A stretch of 64,000 nucleotides of DNA from Nymphaea colorata (taxonomy: Eukaryota > Streptophyta > Magnoliopsida > Nymphaeales > Nymphaeaceae): assembly GCF_008831285.2 (NCBI RefSeq), contig NC_045148.1:186001-250000 (forward strand), given 5' to 3'. Each line of letters begins with the position of its first letter. The first letter of the stretch is position 1. A model generated the notes under the pieces. It was given only the letters and a program-made list of their open reading frames with translations, had not been told where the DNA came from and did not search any database. Below, in pieces: positions 1-12,700 of the stretch. A program made the position numbers and the translations under genes.

Positions 1-330
1 AGTGAATCCCTGCCTCAACATCTCCTCTGATTCCAAATCCTGCCCCCTGCCACAAAAATTTGACCAGCAAATCATGGATGGCAGGCAGAAAAGAATAAGA
101 ATCATGACAAGCGAAAGAAACTCAAAGAAATAAAATAGATGGAAGCAAGTTGATCGGTGCATCATGCAAACTGAGATGAAATCTGGGCCTTCGATTACAT
201 CACTAGAGCAGTACCATTCAAAAGATTTTACTTTGTCAATCTCCAAAGCCATCTCCTCCATTTTCTTGATGATCTCCTCTGCAGATGTTCCTTCTTTGAA
301 CCTAATAAGCACAAAGTGCTTCACTGCCAT
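1..330 (-). CDS. Stress-response A/B barrel (HS1-like) protein, 5' part only
   Basis: This is the start of a small dimeric alpha-beta barrel (Dabb) protein of the HS1/Pop3 type, a plant family linked to stress response and defence. Two exons are visible. Exon 1 (215-330) starts at the ATG ending at 330 and encodes MAVKHFVLIRFKEGTSAEE, then a helix ending in KVKSFEW. Exon 2 runs from 46 to the left edge and reads GQDLESEEMLRQGFT. The intron is 47-214, with GT and AG ends on the minus strand. The joined segment FEWGQDLESEEMLRQGFT matches the family pattern in which FEWG is followed by an acidic stretch and MLRQGFTH. The 3' half lies outside the window, so domain completeness cannot be judged. 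The function is inferred from family resemblance. Confidence 0.85.
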   Translation of the reverse strand, partial: MAVKHFVLIRFKEGTSAEEIIKKMEEMALEIDKVKSFEWYCSSDVIEGPDFISVCMMHRSTCFHLFYFFEFLSLVMILILFCLPSMICWSNFCGRGQDLESEEMLRQGFT

Positions 331-1287
331 CGTGAGGGGATTGCTCAATCACGGAGGTACGCTACTTCGCAGACTTGCTAGGCGCAAACGGGCATTAAAA
401 AGGATGGAAGCTCCATCAGTCCATCTACATCTTTGCCTTGTCTTGTCACATTCGGGGACCCCACAAACATACTCTTCTGTCAAGCTCCATGGCTGCTAGC
501 TCATGGCGAAGCGACTCTTGTGACACTCAGACCCTGGTTCCAGCCCCACTGCTAGTCTGGACCCTAAGCTTTTGCAATGTAAGTGTTAAGTCCCCACAAG
601 GGCCGGCATTTTTCAGCTTCACGCGGGGCTTACCAGCCTAGCGTTGTAGTTCTTTATCAACAAATTAACTAAGGATCTGCAAAGTGTAAAACCTAGACAG
701 TAACCAACACAAAGAAACAAATCAAGTCTGTAAATCCTCTCTGTAAAAAATATGCATGGCCGGACATCAGTAAATCACCGGAATCTGAACTATGCTTAAT
801 AATATCGGTGAGCACGTACAAGTTGAATGCAGCGTTCGTTTTTCTTTTGACTGCAACAGAGAATGCGATATGTTTGCTTTTGTAACGTCTGTGTAATATT
901 TTTATTTTCATTGTCTGTCCGGTTTCGTGACACTTCTTACAAATCTGCGACCGAATATATGGGCAGTACAAAATTCTGAGAGCGAAAAGATATAAAGAAA
1001 AAGAAAAGTAAAGGGAAAGCTTGTGAAGGTTTGGCTGGGTGAAAGCCTTTTGTCTTTCTTTTACGGACATCATCATGAGTTTAGTTCCTTTAGAAATATT
1101 TGAGCCTCTTGGTTGTACGCAAGCCTCTTTTTCTCCTTTCCAGTTTTGCCTTCCTTTTCCCTCATAATTAATCACTTTTAGGTGAGCGAGGAAACCCACT
1201 AAGCAAAAACCCACTATATGAGAGAGAACTGAAGCTCTCATGCAACCCTTTATTTTCTAAAATACATGTTTGTTTAGTTTTGTATCG

Positions 1288-1680
1288 AAGATTGTGAGAG
1301 ATCTTCAAAAGCTTATAAGAAAATTGTTCAATGATTGGTTGTTTTGGTTTTTAGTTCAAGCTAAAACCAAAAACACTAAGGGATGACCAGAGGCTTGAAT
1401 TCGATGTGAAAGTATATTAGGTCATTATAGTAGTATCTTAATACGGTTCAACATTCGGACCTAGGGTTCCACAGGTGCATACACATTGGTTTAGGAGGGG
1501 TGAATTATAGTCTGGAAGATTATGAGAGATCTTTAAAAACTAATAAAAAGGGTTGTTAAGTGGTTGTTTGTCTTGGTTTTTTATCTTTTTCATGTTGAAA
1601 CTGAAATTACTAAGAGGAGGGTTGAGATCCATCGAACTAGAAGCCTTGACCCAATGTGAAAGTGGGTTGGGTCGTTACAC
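1288..1680 (+). repeat. Diverged direct repeat (two copies, about 230 bp apart)
   Basis: The segments starting at 1288 and 1515 share the order GAAGATT-TGAGAGATCT, a GGTTGTTT block, a CTAAG block, then ATGTGAAAGT and a GGTC(A/G)TTA end. Many substitutions and small indels separate them. They look like old copies of one repetitive element, but no terminal structure identifies the class. Confidence 0.5.
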
Positions 1681-2106
1681 ACAACACTTCATCTTGTTCA
1701 TCAACGACTTTTGTTTTGCAATGCTCTTAACATTCGAAATGAAAACTGACTGCGTACTAGCCCTTCACCCCAAACTGTTGTATCAACACTTTTGAGGCAA
1801 TCGCCTGCTTATCTTTGAGACCCAGTAACTGGTGGATACTCTTGGGCGTGTATGCATGTTTAAGTAGGAAACCTTTTTTTTTTTACGGCAATGATCTTCA
1901 TATCTATGAATAGAGCAGGGGATGAATGTGCCCCAGCCTCTTATGCTTTGGCTCTCCTTAGCTTGTGAAAATGTTTGTTTGTGGTCACCAATCAGACTCG
2001 CAGGCTAATTAGTATGAACCTTGGCTAGCTGCTTCGCTCGACTCAACCTGTCTAACTTGTCAATATACAATATACATAGCGCACACACACACACACACGT
2101 TATAAT

Positions 2107-2310
2107 TGGGTCAAGTCGGTTGAGGCTGGACCATCTCGGTGGCATGAAGCTCGGCCCACTCTTATCGTCGAGCTCTATCCAGGTTCGAACTGGTCAAATA
2201 CACGTTCTAACTGGGTCTAGGTCGGTCCAGGTTGGACCATCCCAAGCTCCTTCCACTCTTATCGTCGAGCTCTGTCCAGGTTCGAACAGGTCAAGCCTCG
2301 CCCGAGCCCC
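2107..2310 (+). repeat. About 105-bp tandem repeat, two diverged copies
   Basis: Two adjacent copies (about 2107-2211 and 2212-2310) share GGTTGGACCATC-like and CCACTCTTATCGTCGAGCTC blocks followed by TCCAGGTTCGAAC. They are diverged, and no function is apparent. Confidence 0.55.
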
Positions 2311-4234
2311 ACGCTTGTTAAGCTCTTGTTTCAGCACTTTTTTTTCTCGCTAGTGAAGATTTAGTATTTGAACTTTAGATTTTCCAAGCATGGGCCGATA
2401 TACGTAAATGGAAAAAAGTAGCCGCAAGGTATCAATATTATATAAACAATTTTGCAGGTCCGTGTGGGCAGTTGCCCACACAAGTTCACACCTACCTCCT
2501 CCATTGCAATGAAGGCTGAGGCAATAGCCCCCCTTTTCAGTATGCGCAGTAACAAGGTCACGCGAGACGAACCTCGTTTTGGTAAATTATTGTATAACAA
2601 CAGCTTGCAGTTATAACCACCAAACTTATGTGTACATTGGACATGATTAACTTGAAGGAAATAATTTGTTGGGCAATGTCATTTGAACATAGAACATCAA
2701 TTTTCAAACCCTACGAGTGGTTATGTCCATTGTAAGCCATTACTTTTTCCAAATATTAAGATATTCATGCCCTGATATTTGAACAAAACCAGTAACTCAT
2801 TATTTGCTGCACATCAATGAGAAGAAACAACTAAAACACATCTAATTGCTTAATATTGTTAAACATGCTAAGGCCATGGTCAATAAAAAGCATCCATAAG
2901 TTTACTAAATATCAAGTAAACCGTTAAGTTGGTGAATTTTTTTATCCTAAAAAAAAAGCACATGACAAATATATTCGAAATTTGCAAAGTTAGAGTAAGT
3001 TTTTCCTGCATGACTTTCTAGCATTAATTGAAAAAAACACGTATGTAATTTTGATGTTAACGAAAATAATAGTTGCAATGGATATAGTTAAGCGTGGACT
3101 GAGATATTACTCAGTACCTAGAGTTAGAACGGCCATGCGTTTTGCGTGCACTAAGAGTATTTTAGTCATTTTTTGTAGGTAATGACAGCAATGAGGTGTC
3201 CTTCTAGTTTCCCGTGAGCGAGATGTATTAATCACACCGCCCGAAAAAGGCCCGAAGGCCCTCCTATTTCCTCTGCCTTCAGGGTCATGAACTGTGTCGG
3301 TGTTAACGATAGTAATGGATGTTGCGTCTTACCACCTTAAAACACAGAAACATAAATTGCTCAATATTCATGTGTTTTTTTATTTCTTTGACGTACAAAG
3401 AAAAAGAAATCTGCAGACACTTTCAAAATGTTGCCATCACATCTTGATCATCTCTCTCTTTGCCAAGTTGTTGCCGAAATAATGCAAATGCTTTTGAAAT
3501 TATTATTACTTGGGAATCATGGGCAAGAGGAAAGCTGAAAGATCGCCCATCAGTGAACAACTGGGGACTCTATCAGTCTCTGGCACTACCTTTCTTGTGG
3601 ACCTAAAAGACAAATGGGGAAAGAAGAAAAACTAGTCCATCTTTTGTCTACTTATGCACCTTTTTTGTTCTCTCTCAAAAGTGTTCAAACTTTCTCATGG
3701 GCTGAAACAGAGAACTCCAAACGACATGCCCTTTAAGAAGACAAACCTGATCTTGCATTGGATATGCTCATTGCCATCTGCTACACAATTATTTAGGCCT
3801 CACTGATTGAAGGAGATACTTGGGGCATCATTTCTATTGTTTTTTACTTTTTCTTACGGGTAGGTGAAGGGAAAAAGTTTCTACACCAGCGCCAAATTTC
3901 TGACCTGTAACTGGTAAAAAATTCTTATCCCTATGTGGAAATTAAGTGAAGGTAAGGTAAATGATCAGCTCAAGATAATAACTTTGGTCTCTCATCAAAA
4001 GATGAACACGTATAAACATCAAAATATGGATGGTAACTAAAACCAAATTTAGTTTGCATTATATTTTGATGTGTATACTGGTGCAAGTATAAAATGCTTA
4101 AAATAAATTTATAGCTCTTAACTTGGTCCATAATCAATTTACTTTACATGTACTGTACTTACATGTATACCAGCTAAAACTAAATACAAGATGTGCGAGA
4201 ATCCATTGGGAGGAGGCACCAGTTGGCAGTTAGT

Positions 4235-4375
4235 CTTTGTTTTGAACTCTTGTGGCATCAACTCTTTGTGCCACAGAAGGAGAGTGAGAGTATTGGAGGA
4301 GAGGAAGGGTACACCGATATGCAAGTTGAAGCATTGTGGAGGCATCACACCGATACATTGAAAGCAAGTTAGATA
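4235..4375. repeat. Dispersed repeat, copy 1 (copy 2 near 6360-6545)
   Basis: The segment contains ATCAACTCTTTGT, then GATATGCAAGTT, AAGCAT and a CATCACACCGAT block. The same order of blocks recurs at 6368-6545, where the GATAT(G/A)CAAGTTAAAGCAT part is itself duplicated. This suggests two fossils of one repeat family. Confidence 0.4.
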
Positions 4376-6359
4376 CCTTAGAAGATGAAGGGAATGGTGG
4401 ACAATAAAAAGAAATACTTTTTATGTTTTCCATAAAGAATAAGAAATAAATATATCATGTCTAAAGAAGATAGGAAGAGCCTACCTTATTTGACATTTTT
4501 TTTCTATTGAGTCAAGGGAAAACTTAGTCAACTATCTCCAAAGAAACTAGTAGTAAAAACCCAAGACGACTTCCAATTCTAAAAGGACATTTGATAATTT
4601 GAAGAACATTTTGTTCTTAGAACACATGTTCCTATAATACATATCTTAAAAAGCCATGTTCTTGCTCCTGGATATATGGTTTTAATTATAGTTGTTGTTT
4701 CCAAATATAAAATTTAAACGTAGGAAATAATAACATTAATGTTTTTCTAAAACCAAAAAAAAAAAAAGATGGCGTTTACTGAACATATGTGTGTATCCCA
4801 AGCTGATGCCCATAATTTGGGTCTTCCTTATTTGTCGCTTTGTCGAGTCACAGTTATACTAATTTCACCGTGCAATCCTTCTGGGTCTACCTTGCTTTCA
4901 CTTATGGCTTACAGCATGAAGGATGTCAACCTAATGGAAACTGAACTTGTAATGTCCCATCGATTTGATGAAATTATGGGAATGTTTCTATCAAATCATT
5001 GCCTCTTTCTTGGTAATTTTTTTCAACAAACGGGACTAATTTTCTCTGCCATATATATTTGATGCACAGTGAATGGAGCAGCAGAAAAAGTTCAAATGTG
5101 ATAAACAAATTGTTCTTTGTGACGTCTTGAGAGAAATGCACATGTTGCAACAGAAGAAATAGATTAGGAACTTCCGAATGTGGTGAGAAAATGAACTTCT
5201 TTGACAAGAGAAAGGCCAACAACTCGATGATACATTTCTAGCTGAATGGGTTAACTGCAATTCCGGGAAGAGGAAATAGTTGGACCCTTTTTTTGTCATA
5301 TGGCCGTGAAGGAAACGCTTAGCCGTGGCCCCTTGGCTTCATAATGTTCCCTTTCAACATACATTAAGTTATATCTAGATATTAGAACAAGTGTTATCTG
5401 GATATCTATATTTAACGCTAGCTTTTCATGAGAACGACTTTTTGGAAATCCAATTATAGGGATATAATTGTATATACAGACCATGATTTAGAAGGTAGCA
5501 TTTTATTACCTTAGATTTATAGGCTGTTTGGGAACTTCCATGTATCTGCCCCAACAAATGGGACAGATTCATGGACACATTTTAAAATGTCCAATGAATT
5601 TAACCAAATTTTGGGTTAAATGTGTGGGAACAGTAACATAATGTTATAAGGAGTCCAATCTTGCCTACGACTCACCTTTAATTCACACTGAATTTTGAAA
5701 TCATACATTTAAGATCATTCTCAATATGCATTAAGTTCTTGCTCCTCAAATAGGAGGAGAGAAGGGGCAAGGTTTGATTTGAGACCTTGGAATTCTATCA
5801 TCCCTCTTTAGAGGAGAAGAAAAACCCTTCTTACAAAACAAGAATCTAAAATCTCTTGCCTCCAATCTTAGATCTGAGATAATCAAACCTGCTTCAGCAC
5901 TTCAAGAATAAAAGAGTCTAAACTGCTTTTTTTGGCATAAAAACTTATTGTGAACTTTATGAGGACTACTTGGACGGTACAACTAGATGTTTTAGTCTTT
6001 ATAGTTCTTACCAGTTGGTTAGTTTTTTGGCAATTCTTATACTAACCAATTCCTTTAGAAAGATATGGGTCATTCCGCTGCAACCCTGTTTGTTAACACA
6101 CAAACAAACACGGAGAAACTCAACTTAGATATCTTCGGTAAATTCATACCTAAAATATAAAGCCTTTTATGAGCCAAACCATTAAAAAAAAAATAATCAA
6201 GCAATCAAGCAGCGCATCCTACTCTCTAAGTTGGGCCGGTTCAAACATGGCTCGAACCTTATGAGCCTTAGCTCGAGCCCAAATCCATCAAGCTTTGACT
6301 CGGCTTGGATGAGTTTAAAAAAAAAAGGAAACTTAGAGTCATAATCCAAACCAATGGCT

Positions 6360-6545
6360 AAGTTTAAAGGAGACATCAACTCTTTGTACTGCAGGAAAAA
6401 CATTTGCATATGATATGCAAGTTAAACATAATAGAAGCATTACATCGATGCTTACAAAAAAAAGCATATGATATACACAAAAAAAGCATATGATATACAA
6501 GTTAAAGCATAACAGAAACATCACCTCGGTGCACTAAAAGTAGCC
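6360..6545. repeat. Dispersed repeat, copy 2, internally duplicated
   Basis: This copy matches the blocks at 4235-4375 (ATCAACTCTTTGT, CATATGATATGCAAGTTAAA, a CATTACATCGATGC-type end). The AAAGCATATGATATAC motif then repeats twice more before AAGTTAAAGCATAACAGAAA. Confidence 0.4.
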
Positions 6546-7268
6546 CTGAACTTTATAAAGATGTAAACATGAAAGGTTGCAACCGTCACTCGGACATTGA
6601 GATTCGCCTCTTCCTTATCCAAAATTGGGTCATGAGGTAATATTAGTGGAGCCCCATTCTTTACAGGTTGTGCTGCAATAAATGTTAACACTAAAATATT
6701 AATTCTTAAATTGGTCACCAGTGTTGAAATATGGGTTGATGCTTAGAAATTTAGAATTATGGTGGAGGGCTAACTAGACCTGGTAGGCATGTAGTCGGGT
6801 ACCCAGCCCGGCCCGGATTGACTAGACAGGGCTAGATTTGGTCCGATAACTTTTAAATGTTATTTTTATTTTATTAATAATATATATTTTATTATATTTT
6901 ATTTATATTTTTAAAATTTATTTTTTATTGTATCCAGGCCGAACCAAGCCAAGACCGAACTCGGGTTTCGAACATCGAACCCAGGCCGGAGCTCGGGTTC
7001 TAGAAATCGGAACAATCTGGACCTAGCTATTATCGAGCCGGGCCGGCTAACCGTTCCAAGGGGGCAACCCGCTGTTCAAATCGTCAACCCGTTTCGTACC
7101 GGTTCGATACGAAATCCATACGAACCGGAAGACGGGGTAGATACCGATTCGACCGAGGGCCACGCTCGAACCTTTTTGCAAAAGCAACCTCCCGCCCAAA
7201 TCGCCCCCTTCCCCATCACTCTCCGTCTCCTCTCTTCCCTTTCAAATCCCTCACTCTCTCTAGACCAG

Positions 7269-9618
7269 ATGGATGGAAGCGGTGGCGGGGCGTACCCTGC
7301 TTCTCCTAGATGGAATGTTGAGCGCCCATATCTCACCGGCCGGATGTATCAGGTACGAATTTCTCCGGCCACTGACGGATTTCTCCCGGTACTTTCTTAT
7401 TCGTTTTGCCAGTGTTTCACGGATGGGTCATTTTTTGAGCTAATGTTTCATCTTCACTTCTCAGGAAACGAAATCTCGATCTCAGAACCTCGGTAGTAAA
7501 GGGATCGAATCTTTCAGGTGAAAGTGAGGATCTTACTTAGGAAGCTTTTCTGGGCATGGATCTTGTGGTTTGAGTTGTTTTACTAGCTCTTCATCCTTAG
7601 GCTTCTAGTTGATGATTCACGTGATGTTGTGTTTCCTTCGAATTTATTGTTCCTGTTGGGCGTGGAAACATCGGAATGACTTTCCTCTCCTCTTTTTGCC
7701 AATTTTGTAGAGATTTCTGTTCCGATAATCCTATTGGATCATATGCAACGTCAGTCCAGGTACTGGTTTTAGTCTTTCGGAACTTCATTCTTGTTTTTTC
7801 CTATAACAAAGTGCATACTTCTGTTTGTGAGGAATTCACCTTCTGTTCATACGGAGGAATTCATCTTGCTGGATGATTCATCTAGTCATTGTTTACATTT
7901 CATCTGTGAAATTGCTCGTTATGTTTGATGTCTTCTCCGATTATCATTGGCATTATCATTTCTTGGGGCAAGTGATTCTGATGCAGCAAAAGAGAGCATT
8001 TCTCTTTGATCCCACGATGAAATAGACAAAATTGAAATAAAGAACGAGAAGCAATTGATTTGAAACTAATGAGGAAATAAAGAAAGGAAGTGTTTTCTGT
8101 TAAATTATCAACTAAAAACTAAAAGAGGGGACGTGTGGTTCTTCTGTACCACACTAACGCACTACTGAATGGGTCCAAATAAAATAACGATCTAAACAAA
8201 TTCATGAAATCCAAAACGGAGCCAAATGGAAAGCTATTTGAGATCCGAAATCCAAGTGAGTCCGCTGTGCCCATGAAGGACTGATTCTGTGGCGCATCTT
8301 TCCTTTCATCACACAAGTGGACCTTCTCACTCCTGCACCTAGCTTCCCCTGGGTCACGACTCACACACGGATCCACATTGGCATTCTCAACCAGCTCTCT
8401 CTCTTCAGGGTTGGGTCCCTGGATGCATATGGCAAATCCAGATCCACCTGCCCTTTTTGGGGTCTGTTCTGTGTCAGATTCCTTGTTTATCAGAAAATGA
8501 TAAGTCAGTATGATTTCTCCCCCAGTATAGTACGAACTTGGGGTTTTGAGCTACTGCATTGATGCTTCCTTACATATAATTACTAGTTGTTCACCAACTG
8601 AAGAACAATCGCTGTGTAAAATTGTAAAATAGTACAGAATCTCTGAGTTGATACATTTGATGGGCTTATGTGGTTTCTATATCATAATCAGCTTCTCGTG
8701 AAGTTTTTACGCAGGATGGATCTTATCCTACAGCACAAATAGTAGACAAATGGGGATTGAAAACCAAATCTTTTACCACTAAATAAAATGGATGAGACCT
8801 GAATTTCCTTGCAGCCTTAAGCTCGTTTTGTATGAAGTGAAATAAATTATAATTAATGCAAGAGATGGTCTGATATTGGATGTTGAGTGCAGATGAAATA
8901 GTGCTTACTTGCCAAATCTAGCAAATATATAAGTCTGATTTCAGCTTTAAATTCCAATGTGTTTTTTTATCCGGCAAATATAAAAGTCTGATTTGAGTAT
9001 GAAATTGGTCTTGTGTGTCCATAACTATCTTTACACGATCCTAATTATTAAATTATGTTTTTCAAGAAACCAAGGAGCGGATTCAGAAAACTATTAGATC
9101 AAGCTAAAAAGTAAAAGTGAAAAACAATAAATGGATCTGCTAGAAAGATTAATCCAAAGTTAATAACTTGGGAAGCAGAAGTGAAAACCCATATAGGAAG
9201 TGAAAGCATAAGCAGAGGCTCTTTACAAACTTTAGGAAATGAGAAGACAACCAAACTGGAAAAGGGGGGAGTCATGCCAGAAATGAATCCAAAATGTATG
9301 GAACAAAAAGGAAGTGAAAAAGGGAATAAAAATTTGGGTGCCTCAATTCCCTTTTCAAGGATGGGTGCTCCTCAAGAAAGGAAAACCACTTTCTTAGAAA
9401 GCGAACAAGCTTCCCATTGTAAGGAAGCACTCTGTCCTTATATTGGAATCACCATCACCTTTTCATTTTTCAAGGAGGCACTGAGTAATGGAAGCTAGGT
9501 TGCTTATACTGAAAGCACTGTGTATCTTAATTCCTATGTCACATAGGTACGGGTACGGGTGCCTGTGCGGGTACGGGTACTGACAATTTTTAAAAAACTT
9601 GGGTGCGGGGGTACGGCC

Positions 9619-9706
<88 letters not shown>

Positions 9707-12700
9707 AGAAATACTTAGAAAATATGTATCAAAATAAAGAATATACATCAATATAAACAAATAAATAACAATGAAAATATACATCAATGACTCTTGCAAC
9801 AGTGTGTTTAAGAAACCTATGAAAAACTTTAAACATATGGACAACCAAGCAGCCCCCTAGTCAAATATGAACATCAATCGAATTTTCACATCCAAAGAAT
9901 AAAATAAAAAGTAAGGTAAAAAAAATTAAATCAAAGTAAAATTAAGCAGTTTGAATCTATAGGTACCCAAGTGTCAAAGTACCAATTTTGGGTACGAGTA
10001 CGGCGACACGGGTACGTGGACCTTACTGAAGTACCCATGTGACTTAGCTTAGTTCATTGCAATGTCAAACATTTTCATGATATCATCCCAGTTCTGGAAG
10101 AAATCAGATTACTTTCTATCCTTTTCCTTTTTCTTAAGGATTAGAATGGTCATGGGTCATAGGATGTTCCTTTGCTCAGGATATTCCTGAGGAATAGCAT
10201 TTGTATGTACATTACAATGTGCAGTTATGTATCTCATGCTTGATGATGTGCTAGCATCAGATTGATCTGGAGCTCTCCTGATTTTCTTCTAAATCAGTGC
10301 ATCATTTAAAGTAGTTGGACTTGAATTGATCACAAGGTTTCGATGGTTTGAGTAGGATGCCAAAACATTGGAAGCTATATGTTTTCTTTCCTTTCTTTCT
10401 CCCATGATGCAGGAGCTTTTGATTATCGATGATCTTCTTTCTGCATTGGTTGGCATCGAGGGAAGGTATATTACAATAAAGAAAGCTCGCGGTGCTGAAG
10501 AACATTTCACATATCAAATGGATTTATCCATGGACTTAGTGTTGCAAGTGCGTATAGATTGTTAATGTTCAATTTATGTATTCCAAAGAACGAATGATAA
10601 TGCTTATTAATTGGTATTCATGGTGAATGTTCTTTAAACAGGAGCTAACTAAAAGGATATTTCCAATATGTGAGAATTTTCTTGTAATTAATCAGTTTGT
10701 GGAGTCAAGATCACACTTCCGATATGGTCTGGTAAATCATGCTTTTGCTGCTGCATTGAGGGCATTTCTCCTGGTAACTTTATACTATGTCTTTGCCCAT
10801 TTGTGATTTTGGGAGGGTTTGTCAAGGTCACATAGAAAGTTATCCATGTCTTTTTTCCCATAATTTAAGCATATGTGGATATGTTGTAGGATTACCAGGC
10901 TATGGTGGCTCAATTAGAACACCAATTCAGGCTGGGGAAACTCTCTTTGCAAGGATTGTGGTTCTTCTGCCAGGTGATTTTGTTACATCTCTCTCTTGAG
11001 TTTTGGTAAATGTGTGGTATCCTAAGTTCCTAACAAATTTCAATATGCTGCATTTATCTAGCCAATGATGGGTTCTGTGCAAGCTTTGGCCACAGTGATA
11101 CAAAAAGTGTCTACAAACTACTTGACGGGATCTGCAGTTCTTAACCTCTTACAAGCACAGGTACTGGACTACTATAGACTCATAGAGTGTTGTTAGTTTT
11201 GACTTTTGAGCTATTAAAGGTATTGCTGCTTCTTTTTTGGCATGTCTGGTTGAGTGGACATTTATATCCTGATGTTTTTAATCTTCAATGTATTTGTCTG
11301 GGATGATAAGCAGGTTGAGCATACTGATTATGTTCAGGCATCAAAAGATAATCTTTTACCTATGTCACATGGGTATAGATACGATACGGGTACAAAGATG
11401 CGGGTATGGGTATGTCAATTTTATAAAACTTGGGTACGGGGGTACGACAGAGTGCATATGTAAATATATATATTATATATATAATAATCCTCAAAAAAAT
11501 CTCAAAATTAAAGAAAGATGAGAGGAAAATATAGAATCTTAGTGGAAGGGAAATATAAAAGAAGAGAAAAATCAAAGTTCAACAAAAAATTAAGTTTGAA
11601 AATAAAATTTTAAATGTTTTTAAATGCGGCCATACCCATGTACCCATGCTGCCGTTCCAACGAACCGACATGGGTACCTGGGCAAATTTCACGTGCCCGT
11701 GTCACATTGTCTTTTACGTACCAGACAACACATAGATAAATTACAGTTAGAAGTAGATACTATGTGGCAGTTAATCATCTCATAATCCTTTGGCAAATTG
11801 TGTTTGATGGTGGCATGTCACATTGCCTTTTACGTACCAGACTACACATAGATAAATTACAGTTAGAAGTAGATACTATGTGGCAGTTAATCATCTCATG
11901 ATCCTTTGGCAAATTGTGTTTGATGGTGGCAACACTATGCTTGGTCTTGCTGTCTGGCAAAATGATGCTTTTACTCTCTTTCAGTGGCATTGTTATGCTT
12001 GGAGCGGAAACTGTTTCTCATTTTCCACTGGTTGAAGCAAGATATTAAATACGATGTCTACCCAACAGTTGTGTTATTGAATATGTACTATAATTTGTAT
12101 TACTAGCAAAATTGAATGTGTAAGCCATGAAAGCCAAGTTTGCAATCTATGGAAGCTGGTTGCTCTTGTAGACTAGCTATGTCTATATAGTTCCTCTTGA
12201 ACATCTCAAGGTGAGGGTGATGCATGAATTAAAGGCTTCAATTACAAAGTGCATGTTATCATTCCTTTGAAGGTAAGATATTGCAGGCTACATGCTTTTA
12301 GTTTTGGTTCATAGTCGATTTTATGTTTCTAACTTTTTTCTCTAAACATTTTCTTGGGATAATTCCATGCATTTAATTATACCTTTCTGAACTTGTCTAT
12401 TTGCAAATACATTTTTATGTTCCATACAAAGTAGAAAGTTCATTTCAGTGTCACAAAAAACGCAAAAAATAAAACTGCCGTTTATTAAAAAAACACATTT
12501 ACAAAAAAAAAACGTTAAAAATGACAAAAACGCGTTTTTAACGCTTTGTTTGTGTTTCATTCATTTTTTATTTTTTAATGTTTTTTAATGACAAACAGTT
12601 TTTTTTTTAGTTGTTGCAAATCTACTTATTTTTTGATGCTTGTGTTATTAGTTTCTGTTAGAATATGTTGTTGTGGGAACCGGGTCCATATCTGGACCCG

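Larger units (their letters stand above)
331..7268. other. Intergenic region with decayed repeats, no supported gene
   Basis: I see no supported coding gene here. Open frames (for example a 182-codon one on the minus strand at 693-1241) have no recognisable domain. The region holds a diverged direct repeat (1288-1430 and 1515-1680), a short CA run at 2081-2098, a tandem repeat at 2107-2310, a dispersed repeat pair (4235-4375 and 6360-6545), and an AT-rich tract near 6860-6920 flanked by GC-rich CCCGGCCCGG-like patches just upstream of the GCP2 gene. Confidence 0.6.

Noticed and set aside
693-1241. 182-codon minus-strand open frame
   Set aside because: No recognisable domain, unusual composition, AT-rich intergenic setting and no splice or promoter support.
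5530-5660. GGCTGTTTGGGAAC as a possible Tourist/PIF MITE end
   Set aside because: No matching inverted end or target duplication was found nearby.
9540-9620. GGGTACGGGTAC repeats as possible interstitial telomere sequence
   Set aside because: They do not match the plant telomere unit TTTAGGG, and they are explained as subterminal repeats of the MITE.
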